Shown here in pieces: positions 13,501-25,500 of a DNA stretch of 64,000 bases; position 1 is the stretch's first letter, and the number at the start of each line of letters is the position of its first letter. Made by a program: the position numbers and the translations under genes. Under the pieces are notes generated by a model. It ran no database searches. It was not told the origin of the DNA and saw nothing but the letters and a program-made list of their open reading frames with translations. The DNA is taken from the NCBI GenBank assembly GCA_006937955.1, contig SSNP01000067.1, positions 1,875,645 through 1,939,644 of the forward strand, given 5' to 3'. The stretch comes from Pachypanchax playfairii. Taxonomy: Eukaryota > Chordata > Actinopteri > Cyprinodontiformes > Aplocheilidae.

Positions 13501-16500
13501 GCCCAACCAATATTGATCCATACACAAGGCGCATCAGCTTATAAGGCAAACAGTCGGTTTTTGACAACATGAAAGGCTTTTAGGAGCGCCTTATAGTGCG
13601 GAAAATACGGTAAGTTGAGGGGCAATTTATATATTTCATGTTTATATGGTATGAATGCTTAACAATAAAAACTTACACAGATGGTGTGAAATTCAATGAT
13701 ATTTTAACAGATTTAAAGCAGAACTAAGTAAGTTTTTTCACCTCAATAAATGTTTTCTAGAGTCCCTGTGGGGGTAAACAAGGACTTGGCGGGGTGATTC
13801 GTGGGTCCCTCCCCTCCCTCCGGGGTCTGTGTCCTGAAAGCAGCACTTGCAACTTTCAGTGGATCGGACCCGACTAACCTCGCGAGAACAAACCTGCTTT
13901 ACGGCACTCACACTCACGTACATAAATACAAGCATGAAGCCCTTGCCGTTGTTAGCAACGCCACCCTTAGGAGCGCAAAGATGACAATAATACTCACCTG
14001 TCGAGACATTTTCTTGGTTTTGTTTTTTTTTCTTCTTGCAAAAGCGTTCTCTGCGCGTTGTTGTTGGGGGGGCGGCGGCGGGGTGGAGGGGGGGGGGGTC
14101 TGCGGCGGGGGAACGTTACGACAGTGAACTTTCACAGGGGACCAGTAGGGGGAGAGCGAGAGCAAAACTTACTTAGTTCTGCTTTAAACTCATTCAAAGT
14201 AACACAGGCATGAAGCTGAATTTACATCTGTAGTTTATTCCATAAATCATGTGCCGAAAACCTTAATGCATTCCTGTCTGGTTCAGTTCTTATTTTGAGG
14301 ATGTGAAACTGCAAGACAGTCCCGAATCATAAGGTCCATGTTTCCTTGTTGACAGACAAGACAAATATGAAGGAATGATACAGTTTTATAATGACATATA
14401 TCAGTGACTGAGACGTCGGAGACATAAAGATGCCCAGTTGGCTTTACAATAGAGTTTACAGTCATGAGAAAGGAGATCGCTGTTAGTTATAAATCTCAGT
14501 GCTTTACTGTACTCACTATCCACCAAAACACAGGAAAACAAGACGTTGTTCTGTAATAAAATCCTAATAAAAGTTTCATGTTTTTTTTTTTACAATTTTA
14601 CGCCTTAAAAGACAAGAGCTTCAGCTTCCACGTTCTGTTGTCGGGTCTAGCTTTTGTTCGTGTATATGGTTTTTTTTCACAGTAGGGACCGGGCCCAGGT
14701 GAGGAGGTGGGACTTTTGAAACTACCTGGAACACTAAACAGTTCTTATTAGTTGAAAATCGCTGACATTCCCAAAGAATATTTATTAGAAATGTGCATAT
14801 GAAAAAACCGAGGCAGTTGCCTGGCATCTGACAAACTAACACTTCAGCAGCTGAGGAGAAGCAATACACATTAGCAACCTAATTTGCCTAATCTACCCTG
14901 TAGATTAGACTTTAGTGGAAACGCAGCAAACCAGGGCTGAAAGAAATGTTTTACTATCCAGGGTAAATAAGTACTAGAGTATAAAGGTTCCCGTGGAAAT
15001 GGGGCTTAGGTTTTTTCACCTGACATTAGGTAAACAAATCGAGGAACTTCTGAGGAACTTCTACACCTCAAGGGACGTGCAGCTACTCTCACTCTCAATA
15101 AGAAGAAAATGTTACAGGTCTTATAGGTCTTTAGTTTTTCCGTAAACGACTTGCTTAAATCGCAGATGTTAAGGCTTTATAAGATAATGGTGTCTTTAAA
15201 ACTGTGTGGGCTCATTAAGTTCGATTTAGAATAAAGAAAACACTGGGGCTCAACCGCAGGAACTAAGTCACAGCTCATTTATTGGTCATTTGGGTTTTAA
15301 TGACATTTAGGATGATATGTGGTTAAGTGGGATGTGACAGATTCCTCCATCGCTACACACACACACACACAAATATACACATACACACATATATGTAGCC
15401 TAAGCCCTAGTTCATTTCGTCATACCTACCAGTCACATGTAGCCTTGTTTATGAATTATGCATTCTGAAATGCTCTTTTCCCCTTGAAACATCACTTCCA
15501 TGTTTTTCATTCATGCCCCCAAACTCCTGTCGTTAAAAACTTAACCACCGTCTGACACTATGGCCTTTAAAAGCACCCAATCCTTCACATTTCATGCCAC
15601 TTTGCATATTCGCAGAAAACAAAAAGTCTTCTGAAGCAACAGAAGCAAAAGCTGTGTGTGTGCACATGTGTGTGCACGTTTTGGGAGGTTTTAAAGTAGG
15701 ATAATTAACCTCTGAGAAGGCAAAGAGGATCCAGAGTAGTGTTTCTCAAAACTGTCAACACTTCACTGATAGCATGACATTAATTTGATCCCTCTTGCAT
15801 CCACGTGGGTGTAAAAAAGAAAGAGGCTTGCTCAATCCCCAGCTGGCAGAACCTTGTCGTTTGATCACAAACAGCAAGTGTCTTACAGGCAAAATTCCAC
15901 CAAGTATGAAAAAGCAAGTTAATCTATCAGCTTTTATAAGCTTAAGAGCGGACCGCATGCCACCTGATCATTAGATGAGACTGGCTTCATTGCAGAGCCA
16001 GATGAACTTAAATTAAACAGTCAAAAAGATATTTTGCCACTAAAATTCCACGTCAGACTATGAATAAACATCCCATGAATATATGAAAGATACATCTTTG
16101 GCATTGTAGACATTTATCTGAACAATCTCGACAAAAAAATCTGTATAATTTGCATACTTTAACTAAATTAAATTAGAGAAAGGCAATAGAGTTGATTAAT
16201 CCAAGGCGCATCAAATGTGCACCCCAATGCTTCTCATTTAGTTCACCAGATGTGTTCCTGCATTATTCTCTCTATGGGAGCTTGTCATTATCACTCAGCA
16301 TTTCATCTGCCACTATGAAGCAATGCAGCCACGCAGGGGTCCAAATCACACTGAAGGGTAGAGGCTGGCAGTGTCAATCTACTGGGTAACAAAGCTGCCA
16401 TCATTGCAAAGCTGCAGTCTCTAAAATGTATCATTTACTACAATGTAGATACTGGTGTTCGTGCTTTACAGATCATACGCATGTAGAAAATACACCACGA

Positions 16501-19500
16501 AGCACTGTACCTGAACCAGGTGAACAAGTGTAGTAAGTATGGCACATCGAAGCATGTTGTGTTCTTCAGATTGCTTCCAGAGCAGCGGCAGGTATTGGAC
16601 CAGACATCCTACGTAAGGCCGGATCTGAAGGAGGTAAAACAAAAAAGCTTACAAAAGACACTTAAAATGGTAAATTTTAATCATAGAGTCTCCCAGACAG
16701 GCTGAATCTTTCAGAACAGATACAGTGAAAGGTTCAACGCTTTCTGAAAGGCTGTGTGATTCCTGCAAAGACTGTGAATATCAGATTATAGATGATGCAC
16801 AATAACTTAAAGGGGTTTAGAAAGTCCAAAGAAATCTCTCTGTGCATTATGCAAGAAAAAGGGCTCAGTGTCAATACTGACTGGCCCTCAGGCAACAGCA
16901 TGATTATGAAAAGGAAACTGTTGACAGTGAACATTGTTGCCATGTCAACAAATGTGACTTAAACCTCTAAAATAGAAGGAAAACAAACTCCTCTGAGCAA
17001 AGCATTGAGTAAATATGAAAGTAAACATGTTGCTTTTCTGGAAATTTTGCAACCTATTTCTTTATAACCCAGCCGTCTTCAATGTGATGATAAACCAAAG
17101 GGGGAAAAAGGGTGTCTTAATTTTCTGGCATTAAATTTAAAACAAAATGTTTATGCATTGAATAGATTCTCTATTAGTTTCAAATCAGCCTGTTCTTGTT
17201 CACACACACCAAACCCTCAGTTAAAAGCTGACACTGGAAATGATTCACCTGCCTGTTTATCCTGATAAGTTAGCTTTGTAAATGTTCAATCAAGAATAAA
17301 GTTACAAAAACATCTATATGATGCTGTTTCAATTATATTGGATAGTAAAGCACTGTTTTTGTTTGTTTGTGGGGAAACCCGGTGGTTAAATCACATTTTT
17401 CTTTAATTTGCTGATGGATGCTGATTTTGGCTAACACACTATTGTTGTGCTACAACATTTAGGTGGGTAGTATTTTCCCCTTTCTCCAACCTGTCACAGA
17501 TCACCTTGTGTGATCATGTTTTCTTCTCTTCCTGTCCGATACCTCTGTTATGCCGCGCATGTTCTCCTTTCCCCACCACATCCATTAATCCTCCTCTTTG
17601 GCCGGCAGCTCAATCTTCTGCATCCCTCTCTCACATACAGAGATTATCTCTTCTCGGCATATGTTCAATCCTACTCAAGCTCAACTTTCTTTCTTTGCTC
17701 CAGACCAGCTCGACTCAGGTCTGTTCTTAGGGTTTTGAGCAAAATTATCTATCTGTAACTAGCATTTGTGTGAATAAAGTTGTTTTTTTTTTAAGTAGAA
17801 AAATGTTGTAGTGACACACCAATGTCATCACAGTCATTTTCAAGTAAAATTAGAATTAAAGCTGGAGTGCGTAACTTTTACATGTCCGTGGATGTCCGTT
17901 TCAGCCAAGCCACTATCAGAGGAGATGACACAATGCAGATTAAGCCGATCGGCTCCTCAAACATCTCACGGTATTTTTCAATATATATAATTTTTACTTT
18001 GCGTGTCGACTGCGACATTCCCGCGCTGTCGCACATGAAATTACGTCTTTTATGTCACAACAAGAAAAATAATAAGAAATAGAACGCAGTGTCTCGTAGC
18101 AGCCGGCAGAACGTGAAGGTCGACATGGCAGAGAATCCAAATAAACAGTCGAGAGACACTTATCGGGAAGTGGATCCTACCACGAAAAAAAATAATTCCT
18201 GGACGTTCGGCAGAGGGACTATTGGCTAAGAAGGAAAGTGACCGAAGGAGAAGGCAAACGCGAATTTGTATCGGCGTCGCTTTTCCTCGGTGGAGAGAAG
18301 AGATCTGGCTGATGTTCAGGGGTGCATAAGTGGTCCGCAGGTCCGCACACACTGTCAAAATATAAAATGCGCACCAGATGAAACCCAGAGCGCCGAAATT
18401 CCAGCTGATCAGCTGATTCTGTCTCTATCTGTGTCAGTTTGTGTCTGTCAGTTTGTGTCTGTCAGTTTGCCAGTGTAACGGTTTTTCAGTCAGTCAGATC
18501 AGTGTAACTGACTGCAGGATTCTGCATCGTGTCAAAACTGAAAAAATTCACTGAATAAGACAAATAGATAATTGTGGCCCCAACAGCTGACTAATAAATT
18601 TCAACACCAAACTGTTAAATGTAGATTAAAGTGAACAATCAAACCTGTAAACAATCCAACCTGAACTCTGAAGGTTTTTTACCAGTATTTTTATATTTTA
18701 CTGGTTTCTCTTGATTTTTTCAACAATGAAATGATATTTATTGAAACAAATAATAAAGGTAAAGTAAACAGACTAAATTTGAAGCTTGATTAAGACAGAT
18801 ACCGGTTGGAATAACAACGGCAGAGATAAAGCGGTGGCAGCTGGGCTTACGTCATATGGAAGCGCCAGCTTTATTGTTGTAATACAGAAGTTACGCACTC
18901 CAGCTTTAAATGTGTGAAAGTAATTTGACAAATTGGATCATTTTGCCAAATTAAGATATTTTCCCCCAAAACTGACTTCCTAAGGTCTTTTTTTTTTCTT
19001 TAGTGGCATAGTGGACATGCTGAGGAATTTTTTTCAGTTAAAATTGAAACACAACATATGGCCCTAAGAAGGAAGATTAAAAAGCTAGAAAAACTAACTA
19101 GCCTAGGAAGACATTTGTAAGATTAACAGTAGAAAAGGAGCTAAATAACAAAAAGTGATGAATCTTTTCAATCTGTCAAATTTTGTTAATGGCTCCTATC
19201 TCTACAATATAAAAGCTCCAAGTTTATCTCCTCTTCCTTTTTCATGATGTAACTGAAGATGGGATAGTGATATAGCAGAACACATCATAAGAGCCATGTT
19301 CCAAACACCTTGGTTTGACATCTCACCTGGATGTTTACTCTCTCTATGACGCAGGAAATGACGTGAAGAACCTGCATTTTAGTATCACATTCTGTCACCT
19401 GCTGCAACAGCTGGAAGAGCAGCCCAAAGATGGACTCCAGGTACTAAAGACACAAACAGAAGTTTCTCATGAGAAAGGAAATAGAAAATTAACTGCAGGA

Positions 19501-22500
19501 AAGTTTCAAGTATCAGTAATTTTTAAAATAATGTGATTCAACAGCATCTTTTTACTCACTGGAAGGAACTGATCTGTCCGGAACTCAAAGTCATCAACAG
19601 GTGATCAGAAGTTAAGAATCAAACTAGTGGTTAGAAATAATCCAAAGACATGATGAAAACTATTCTTCTGCAGACAGTAAAATACTGTTCAGTTGCTCTT
19701 TCACAGATAAAGTGTTTAAATATCAGAATGATCAGTTTATTTGATACAAAAGTTCAGTTCCATTCCAAAATGTTCACAGTATGAGAAGGATATTCAGTTT
19801 TAAAGTTGTTGCTGTTTCAATCCGTACCTGTGAAGGAAGGGAGAACATGTCTGAATACAAAAGCATTCACTTTTCCATCAGTGTACACAAAACTATTCAC
19901 AAACAAAAGCTACAGAGGAAAAGCACATTTAAAGAATTCAAATTTTAGGTTTGTAGTGAACAGAACCAATAAAAAACGAATCAATATTTAGACAATCGCA
20001 AAAGCTGCACAAAGGAATGCAACCATTATAAGAACATATTTATTTCACCAAACACATTCAGATCTGAGGCTTTTTTTAAAACGGGTTCTGAAACCTGAGT
20101 TTTGTTTGAAAACAGCTTCTGAAACTTGAACATTTTCTATAAAACTTCACAGAACTGTCAGTTATAAACCTTATTTCTCATAGGCAAAAAAAACAAACAA
20201 TAAAAATAGTAAGTTAAAAAATGAGAAATTAGGCATTAACATTGTATTTCAACTTCTTTTGGCAGTTTAGAAAATAAAATAATCACAAATGACAATTATT
20301 AAATGGTTTTCAAAGCAAAACACTGTCTTACAAGTAGCAGCATCACAATATTTTAATATCAGCTTAATCATCTGGAGTTATCAGAGCAATAGGAGGGGTT
20401 ATTTCCACTAGGGACAGTGATCACATGAGAGGGAGAATAGATTAAAGAAGGTAAATGAGTGCAGAGAAAGGTGAGGAGCTGAGAACTCAATTACTGCAGA
20501 TTCTATCAAGCACAAAATCTGTGCGCCTCAATGGAACATTAGCGAATGTGGTTTCTGTATGTGCGAGCAGAGGTGGAGACAAATGTTATCATCTGAAATC
20601 TGGACAAGCCTATACAAGCTTTGCAATGCAGTTTTAATCCAGACTTAATTAATGTGTAATTGATCAGTGATTTGGAACACCAATGTCAGAGATCAAAAGT
20701 ATATTTCTGAATTAATTATATGGTTATTCTCCAACCAGAGCACCTGCTTTAATACACTCAATCCTTCCACCTTAAGGTTTCCTCTCAAGGGTTGTTTGTG
20801 TATCTTTTGACACCATGTATTACTGTAGAACAGGGGTGTCAAACTCCAGGCCTCGAGGGCCACTATCCTGCATGTTTTAGATGTTTCCCTGTTTCAACAC
20901 ACCTGATTCAAATCCTCTGTATTTCAACAAGTCCTTCAGAAGCCTGTTAACGACTTGTTCATTTGAATCAGGTGTGTTGAAGCAGGGAAACATCTAAAAC
21001 ATGCAGGATAGCGGCCCTCGAGGCCTGGAGTTTGACACCCCTGCTGTAGAACATCAGCGATCTCTCCTGGGAACATCGTTTGTTTCTAGTCTTTCAACAA
21101 CCACATGCTTTCACTCTTTGTCCTATTGGCATCAGGCCAGAGCAGCTGGTCCTGGCAGCTCGAGTCTTTTCCTCAGTCCTGATGAAAGTGATAGTCTTCT
21201 TCACTGGGCCAATGCACTTGCAAAAACTAATCCCACCACAGATGGTATCTGATATGCCACCCTATTATATGAATAAAGTAGTGTCAATGATTTGGTTACA
21301 TAATGTGTTAAATATTTTTTTTTTCCTTTCACAAAGGTAGTTTTCAGTTTTCTTAAGTTATTTTTCTAAATTCACGGGTCAAAAATCAAACAATAATTTG
21401 ACACAATTATTGGAAGATGATGAAAATAAAGTGAAATCTCTACAAATTACAGAAATGCTTAGAATAAAACTACATCATGGTGAACAAACTTGATGCTCTA
21501 TAGTCTATAAAGCTGCATTTATGTTAACTAAATGCACTAAAGGATGAAGCGGGAGATGGACCGATGGATTAGGGCGTTGTCAGCAGTAATAAGGGAGTTG
21601 CTTCAGTCTGAAGTAGCAAAGAGGGAGCTGAGCTGAAAGGCAAAGCTCTCAATTTAGTGGTCTGTCTATGTTCTGACCCTCATCTGAGAACAAGATCCCA
21701 GATACAGACGGCTGAAATGAGCTTCCTCTGTAAGTGGTCGTGCTCTGCCTTAGAGCTCCATCTTCTTGGAGGAGCATGTAGAAGAACAGCTGCTCCTCCT
21801 CATCAAATGAAGTCAGCTAAGGTGGTTCAGGCATCTGGTTAGGACGCCTCCTGGTCACCTCTCTATGGAAGTTTTCAGGAACGTCTCACTGGGAGGAGGC
21901 TCATGGTCAGACCCAGAACTCTGGTCTGGAACACCTGGGGATCCACCAGGAGGAGCTGGAGAGCGTTACGAGCGAGCGAGTGAAAGTGTGAGCGTGAGAG
22001 AGAGTGAGTGAGGGTGAGAGAGTGAGTGAGGGTGAGAGAGTAAGTGAGGGTGAGAGAGTAAGTGAGGGTGAGAGAGTGAGTGAGGGTGAGAGAGTGAGTG
22101 AGGGTGAGAGAGTGAGATGGATGGATGGATGGATGGATGGATGGATGGATGGATGGATGGATGGATGGATGGATGGATGGATGGATGGATGGATGGATGG
22201 ATGGATGGATGGATGGATGGATGGATGGATGGATGGATGGATGGAATGAATTCAGGGTTAGGGTTCGTGGGAAAAGTCAGGTGTGAGACAGGTAGAAAGA
22301 AAGGTGCGCAACATTTCCCACACAATCCCAGTCTGTATTGTCCAATTTTTATAACCGATCGCATTAATAATCACAGGTTCAACATTAATTTCCATCAAAT
22401 CACAACATTTACTGTAGAGAATCATAATCCTGACCCCAATTTGAAATAAATTAAACTGAAGTTAAGAGGAAAAAAAGTTCCCAACAGGGGATAAACTGTT

Positions 22501-25500
22501 GATACATCCACGTGTGATGTCATCAAATCTGGCTTAAACATTTCAGTAGCCTGAAAATAGAAGGAGTTTAACTTGACACAGATTATTTTTTAGCTTTTTA
22601 CTCAAAATTAGTCAGTAAGCATGAGGTAAGTGTACAGCTGCAAGGCAGGATAATTCACTGAGAGAAACGGGGAGCAAAAAACAGGCACAGTTCAAGCAAC
22701 AGGCATCCATGACTAATGATTCCACTCATTAATGCCACTGATTGATGGGAATAAACAGCGTGCACACGCGTCTTTGGATCACAAACCTCTGGGGTGTGTT
22801 AAATCACCAAAGAATCCTGTAGAATCCTTGCAGAAACTTGCTCTTTTAGGACAGCAACAAGTATATGGATATTACCACTTGCACACTCGAATTGTCAATT
22901 TGTATTAAATTAAAAACATCTTTAAAATGTATTAAAAATGTAAAACATCTCTAGAGAGATTCACAAATAAATCTGTTAAAGTTAAAAACAGTTTAACATA
23001 TTTGAAAAATGAAAGAAAATGAAAAATGGCACATGTCCTTTGTAACAGCACAAACTAAAATAACTAAAACAGGTCAGTCATAACTACCAGAAACTGGGTT
23101 AATCAGAAGCCCTCCTCTGCACTTAGTAGAATTCTGACCCTTGAGCAAATCAAATTAAGGAAAGTGAAGAAAAGTGAAGTGAACACTTTTCATTAGTATT
23201 CTTCCCCATGAGTATAAAATCTCCTTATGAGGAGGGGGGCTGCAGAAGACGGGGTTGGTTATGTAAGAAGATTATCCCGTATAGCAGAAAAATTTTAAAA
23301 AGCCAGAAAAATTTTTTTTCAAGTCAACAACCACAAGGACAGAAATGGGTGCAAATATAGAGTAAAGGCCACTTTCTGTGACAAAATTTTAAAATCTACA
23401 TTATTTCCTTTTCCTACGAGTTTCCTATTATTCAAGTTTGTTTTAAAATCCTCTAACATAGTAAAGAAAGATGGAAAACTTCAGGAGATTCATTTTAAAC
23501 AAGGAGGACTGGAAAGCAACATCCACCCTGATAATTAACTCCATTGACTGATAGAAAGTAGTTTTACCTATTAGCATCATTAAAAGTTTATGATCAATAA
23601 TTCATTATGTCAGAGTATCAAACTGACCCAGGCAATATTGATCAAAGGCCACAACATGATTGGTGAGCCGTTGTGATGTAAGAGTAAGCATGTGTGAAGT
23701 AAAGAGCACTGAAACTCTGAAAGCTGTAATTACCCTCATAAACCTTGTAGCAATTTCCAATTTAGAGGATGAGTAATCTTTATATTCATTTAGCTTCACT
23801 GAAGGACAAAACACTGGTAAATGGACCATCTAGTGATTGAATATCACTGGTCAAATTTAATTATGACCAGTAGTTAATAAAAAAAATGAGAGAAAAAAAA
23901 CTTCAGCTAATGAACTAAATAAGTCCAACTTTGACTGGTGTCCATTGCCTCAAATCCACAATTGTGTGACTATCTTGTAGCTGCCTGCCAGTCATTTTCT
24001 CTTCCTGGGACTTCCTCCACAGTCGAATGAAAGGCGCATCAGAAGCAGAACCTTTATGCTTTCACATTCAACCCCAGTTCACAGCAAGATAGCAGCAAGG
24101 TGTTGTTTATAAAGACTCAAGACTCACCTATTCACATCTATTGTGCCGTTTCTCAAACGCTTAATTCACAAAACATGCACAAAATAAGCCGTATGAGTTT
24201 TATTATCCTCATTATGTTGTAATCGCAGCAACAGGGTGATTCAAATGGTTTTCCAGAGAGAATCCTCCAACAAAGTCCAACCCCTTACAGTTCTTTAAAA
24301 GATTCATATATACATCATCGTTTATTGGGTTTGTCTTCTACCCACCTATTCCCCAGCATGCCTGCTGATAAGCAAGCATACTGCTGTCAACATGTGCTGT
24401 ATCTTGACCTCAGATGCACATAAAATATTAATGTTTCTCACCTTCCTCATGTTCCATCTCTTATATAGTTTCATGAAATTCTGTCTGACAGTTTTTTGTA
24501 TCATTTTGGTGACGCAAACACACAGCTGTCAAGAAACCATACCACTACCTCGTCCCTTTCTTGGGCAGATCATTTGCATTATAATCACATTGTGTTGCGT
24601 GTACTTGGTAAAGAGGGATGCAAACATGCATCTGAAAGGTATTCCCTTCAAAATAAATGATATAACAAGATGTATCATTAGACAGTTTAAAGAAAATGGT
24701 TGACAAAGTTTGGTTTGATAAGATCTCCTTGAACTGCACTCCACTCAAGTTCTTTCACATAAACTCACTTCAAATAAAACCCATCAATCAAGAGCTCTAT
24801 TCGTGAAATTCAATATTGGTAAAATGTAATTTGTGTTGAGGATGACTACAGAATAATAACAGCCACTTTCCCCAAAATAGAAATCAGCTGAGATACAGCT
24901 GATGGTAAACAGAAGGCTTTCCTTTTTCTTAATAATGAAAAATTTGCTTTGGGAAAACAAAAACAAACCAAACTTTAAAAAGTTTAAAGTGTCACAAACA
25001 GCATTTAGCTTTGTTTCTGGAAAGTAGGAAGCAAGAGAACAGGACCGATTTTACAATGTGTCAAAGGGTGCAACAATAATTGGAGGACAAAACAGCCTTT
25101 TTTAAGAGAGTGTTTTAACCACTGTATTGTGACCCAATCGCAAGGCTGTCAAGCACAAAAAATGTTGCATCTGCTAACAAAGGATGAAGAAAAATTTTGT
25201 CAAAACTTAAGCAATCCATTTAAATGGTAATGTGTGTGTAGGCATGGGCCAGTATGGTATCTGATGATAACCTGTATCGAGTCAGCACAAGGTTACATCT
25301 TTCACCTGTAGACGTACTAACTATCATTGTTTGTTCCATGATAGGGGGACCACATATGTCTGGAAAACAAGCAATCACCATCTAGTTTTTTTCCCTACTG
25401 GAAAAACCTTCTAACAGTTGACTCTGTCCTGTTTACTCACTCAGTGTCTGTTAGACTTTAAAAATATTGTATTACTTTGTTGCCAATATAGAGGAACTCT

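Larger units (their letters stand above)
12012..16510 (-). other. ipo11: ipo11 intron with three DNA transposons
   Basis: Holds a degenerate hAT-like element (~12245-12850), a pogo remnant (12929-13612) and the second copy of the AGCAGAACT TTAA element (13717-14183). The remaining 14190-16510 shows only a (CA)n tract at 15354-15370. Confidence 0.75.
16625..19326 (-). other. ipo11: ipo11 intron with a LINE scrap and a 1-kb TTAA element
   Basis: Contains a weak LINE-like stretch (17575-17715) and the element at 17860-18905. Nothing else was recognised at 16625-17500 or 18910-19326. Confidence 0.7.

Noticed and set aside
19560..19827. Sequencing error or pseudogene as explanation for the missing GT/AG
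   Set aside because: Donor, branch site, spacing, acceptor and protein join all match U12 AT-AC rules simultaneously.
21966..22449. Long ORFs encoding SIHP or WMDG repeats
   Set aside because: Products of the ATGG tetranucleotide and 18-bp repeats.
24392..24703. 103-codon hydrophobic ORF
   Set aside because: AT-rich sequence readily gives hydrophobic ORFs; opposite-strand ORFs overlap it and no family match was seen.
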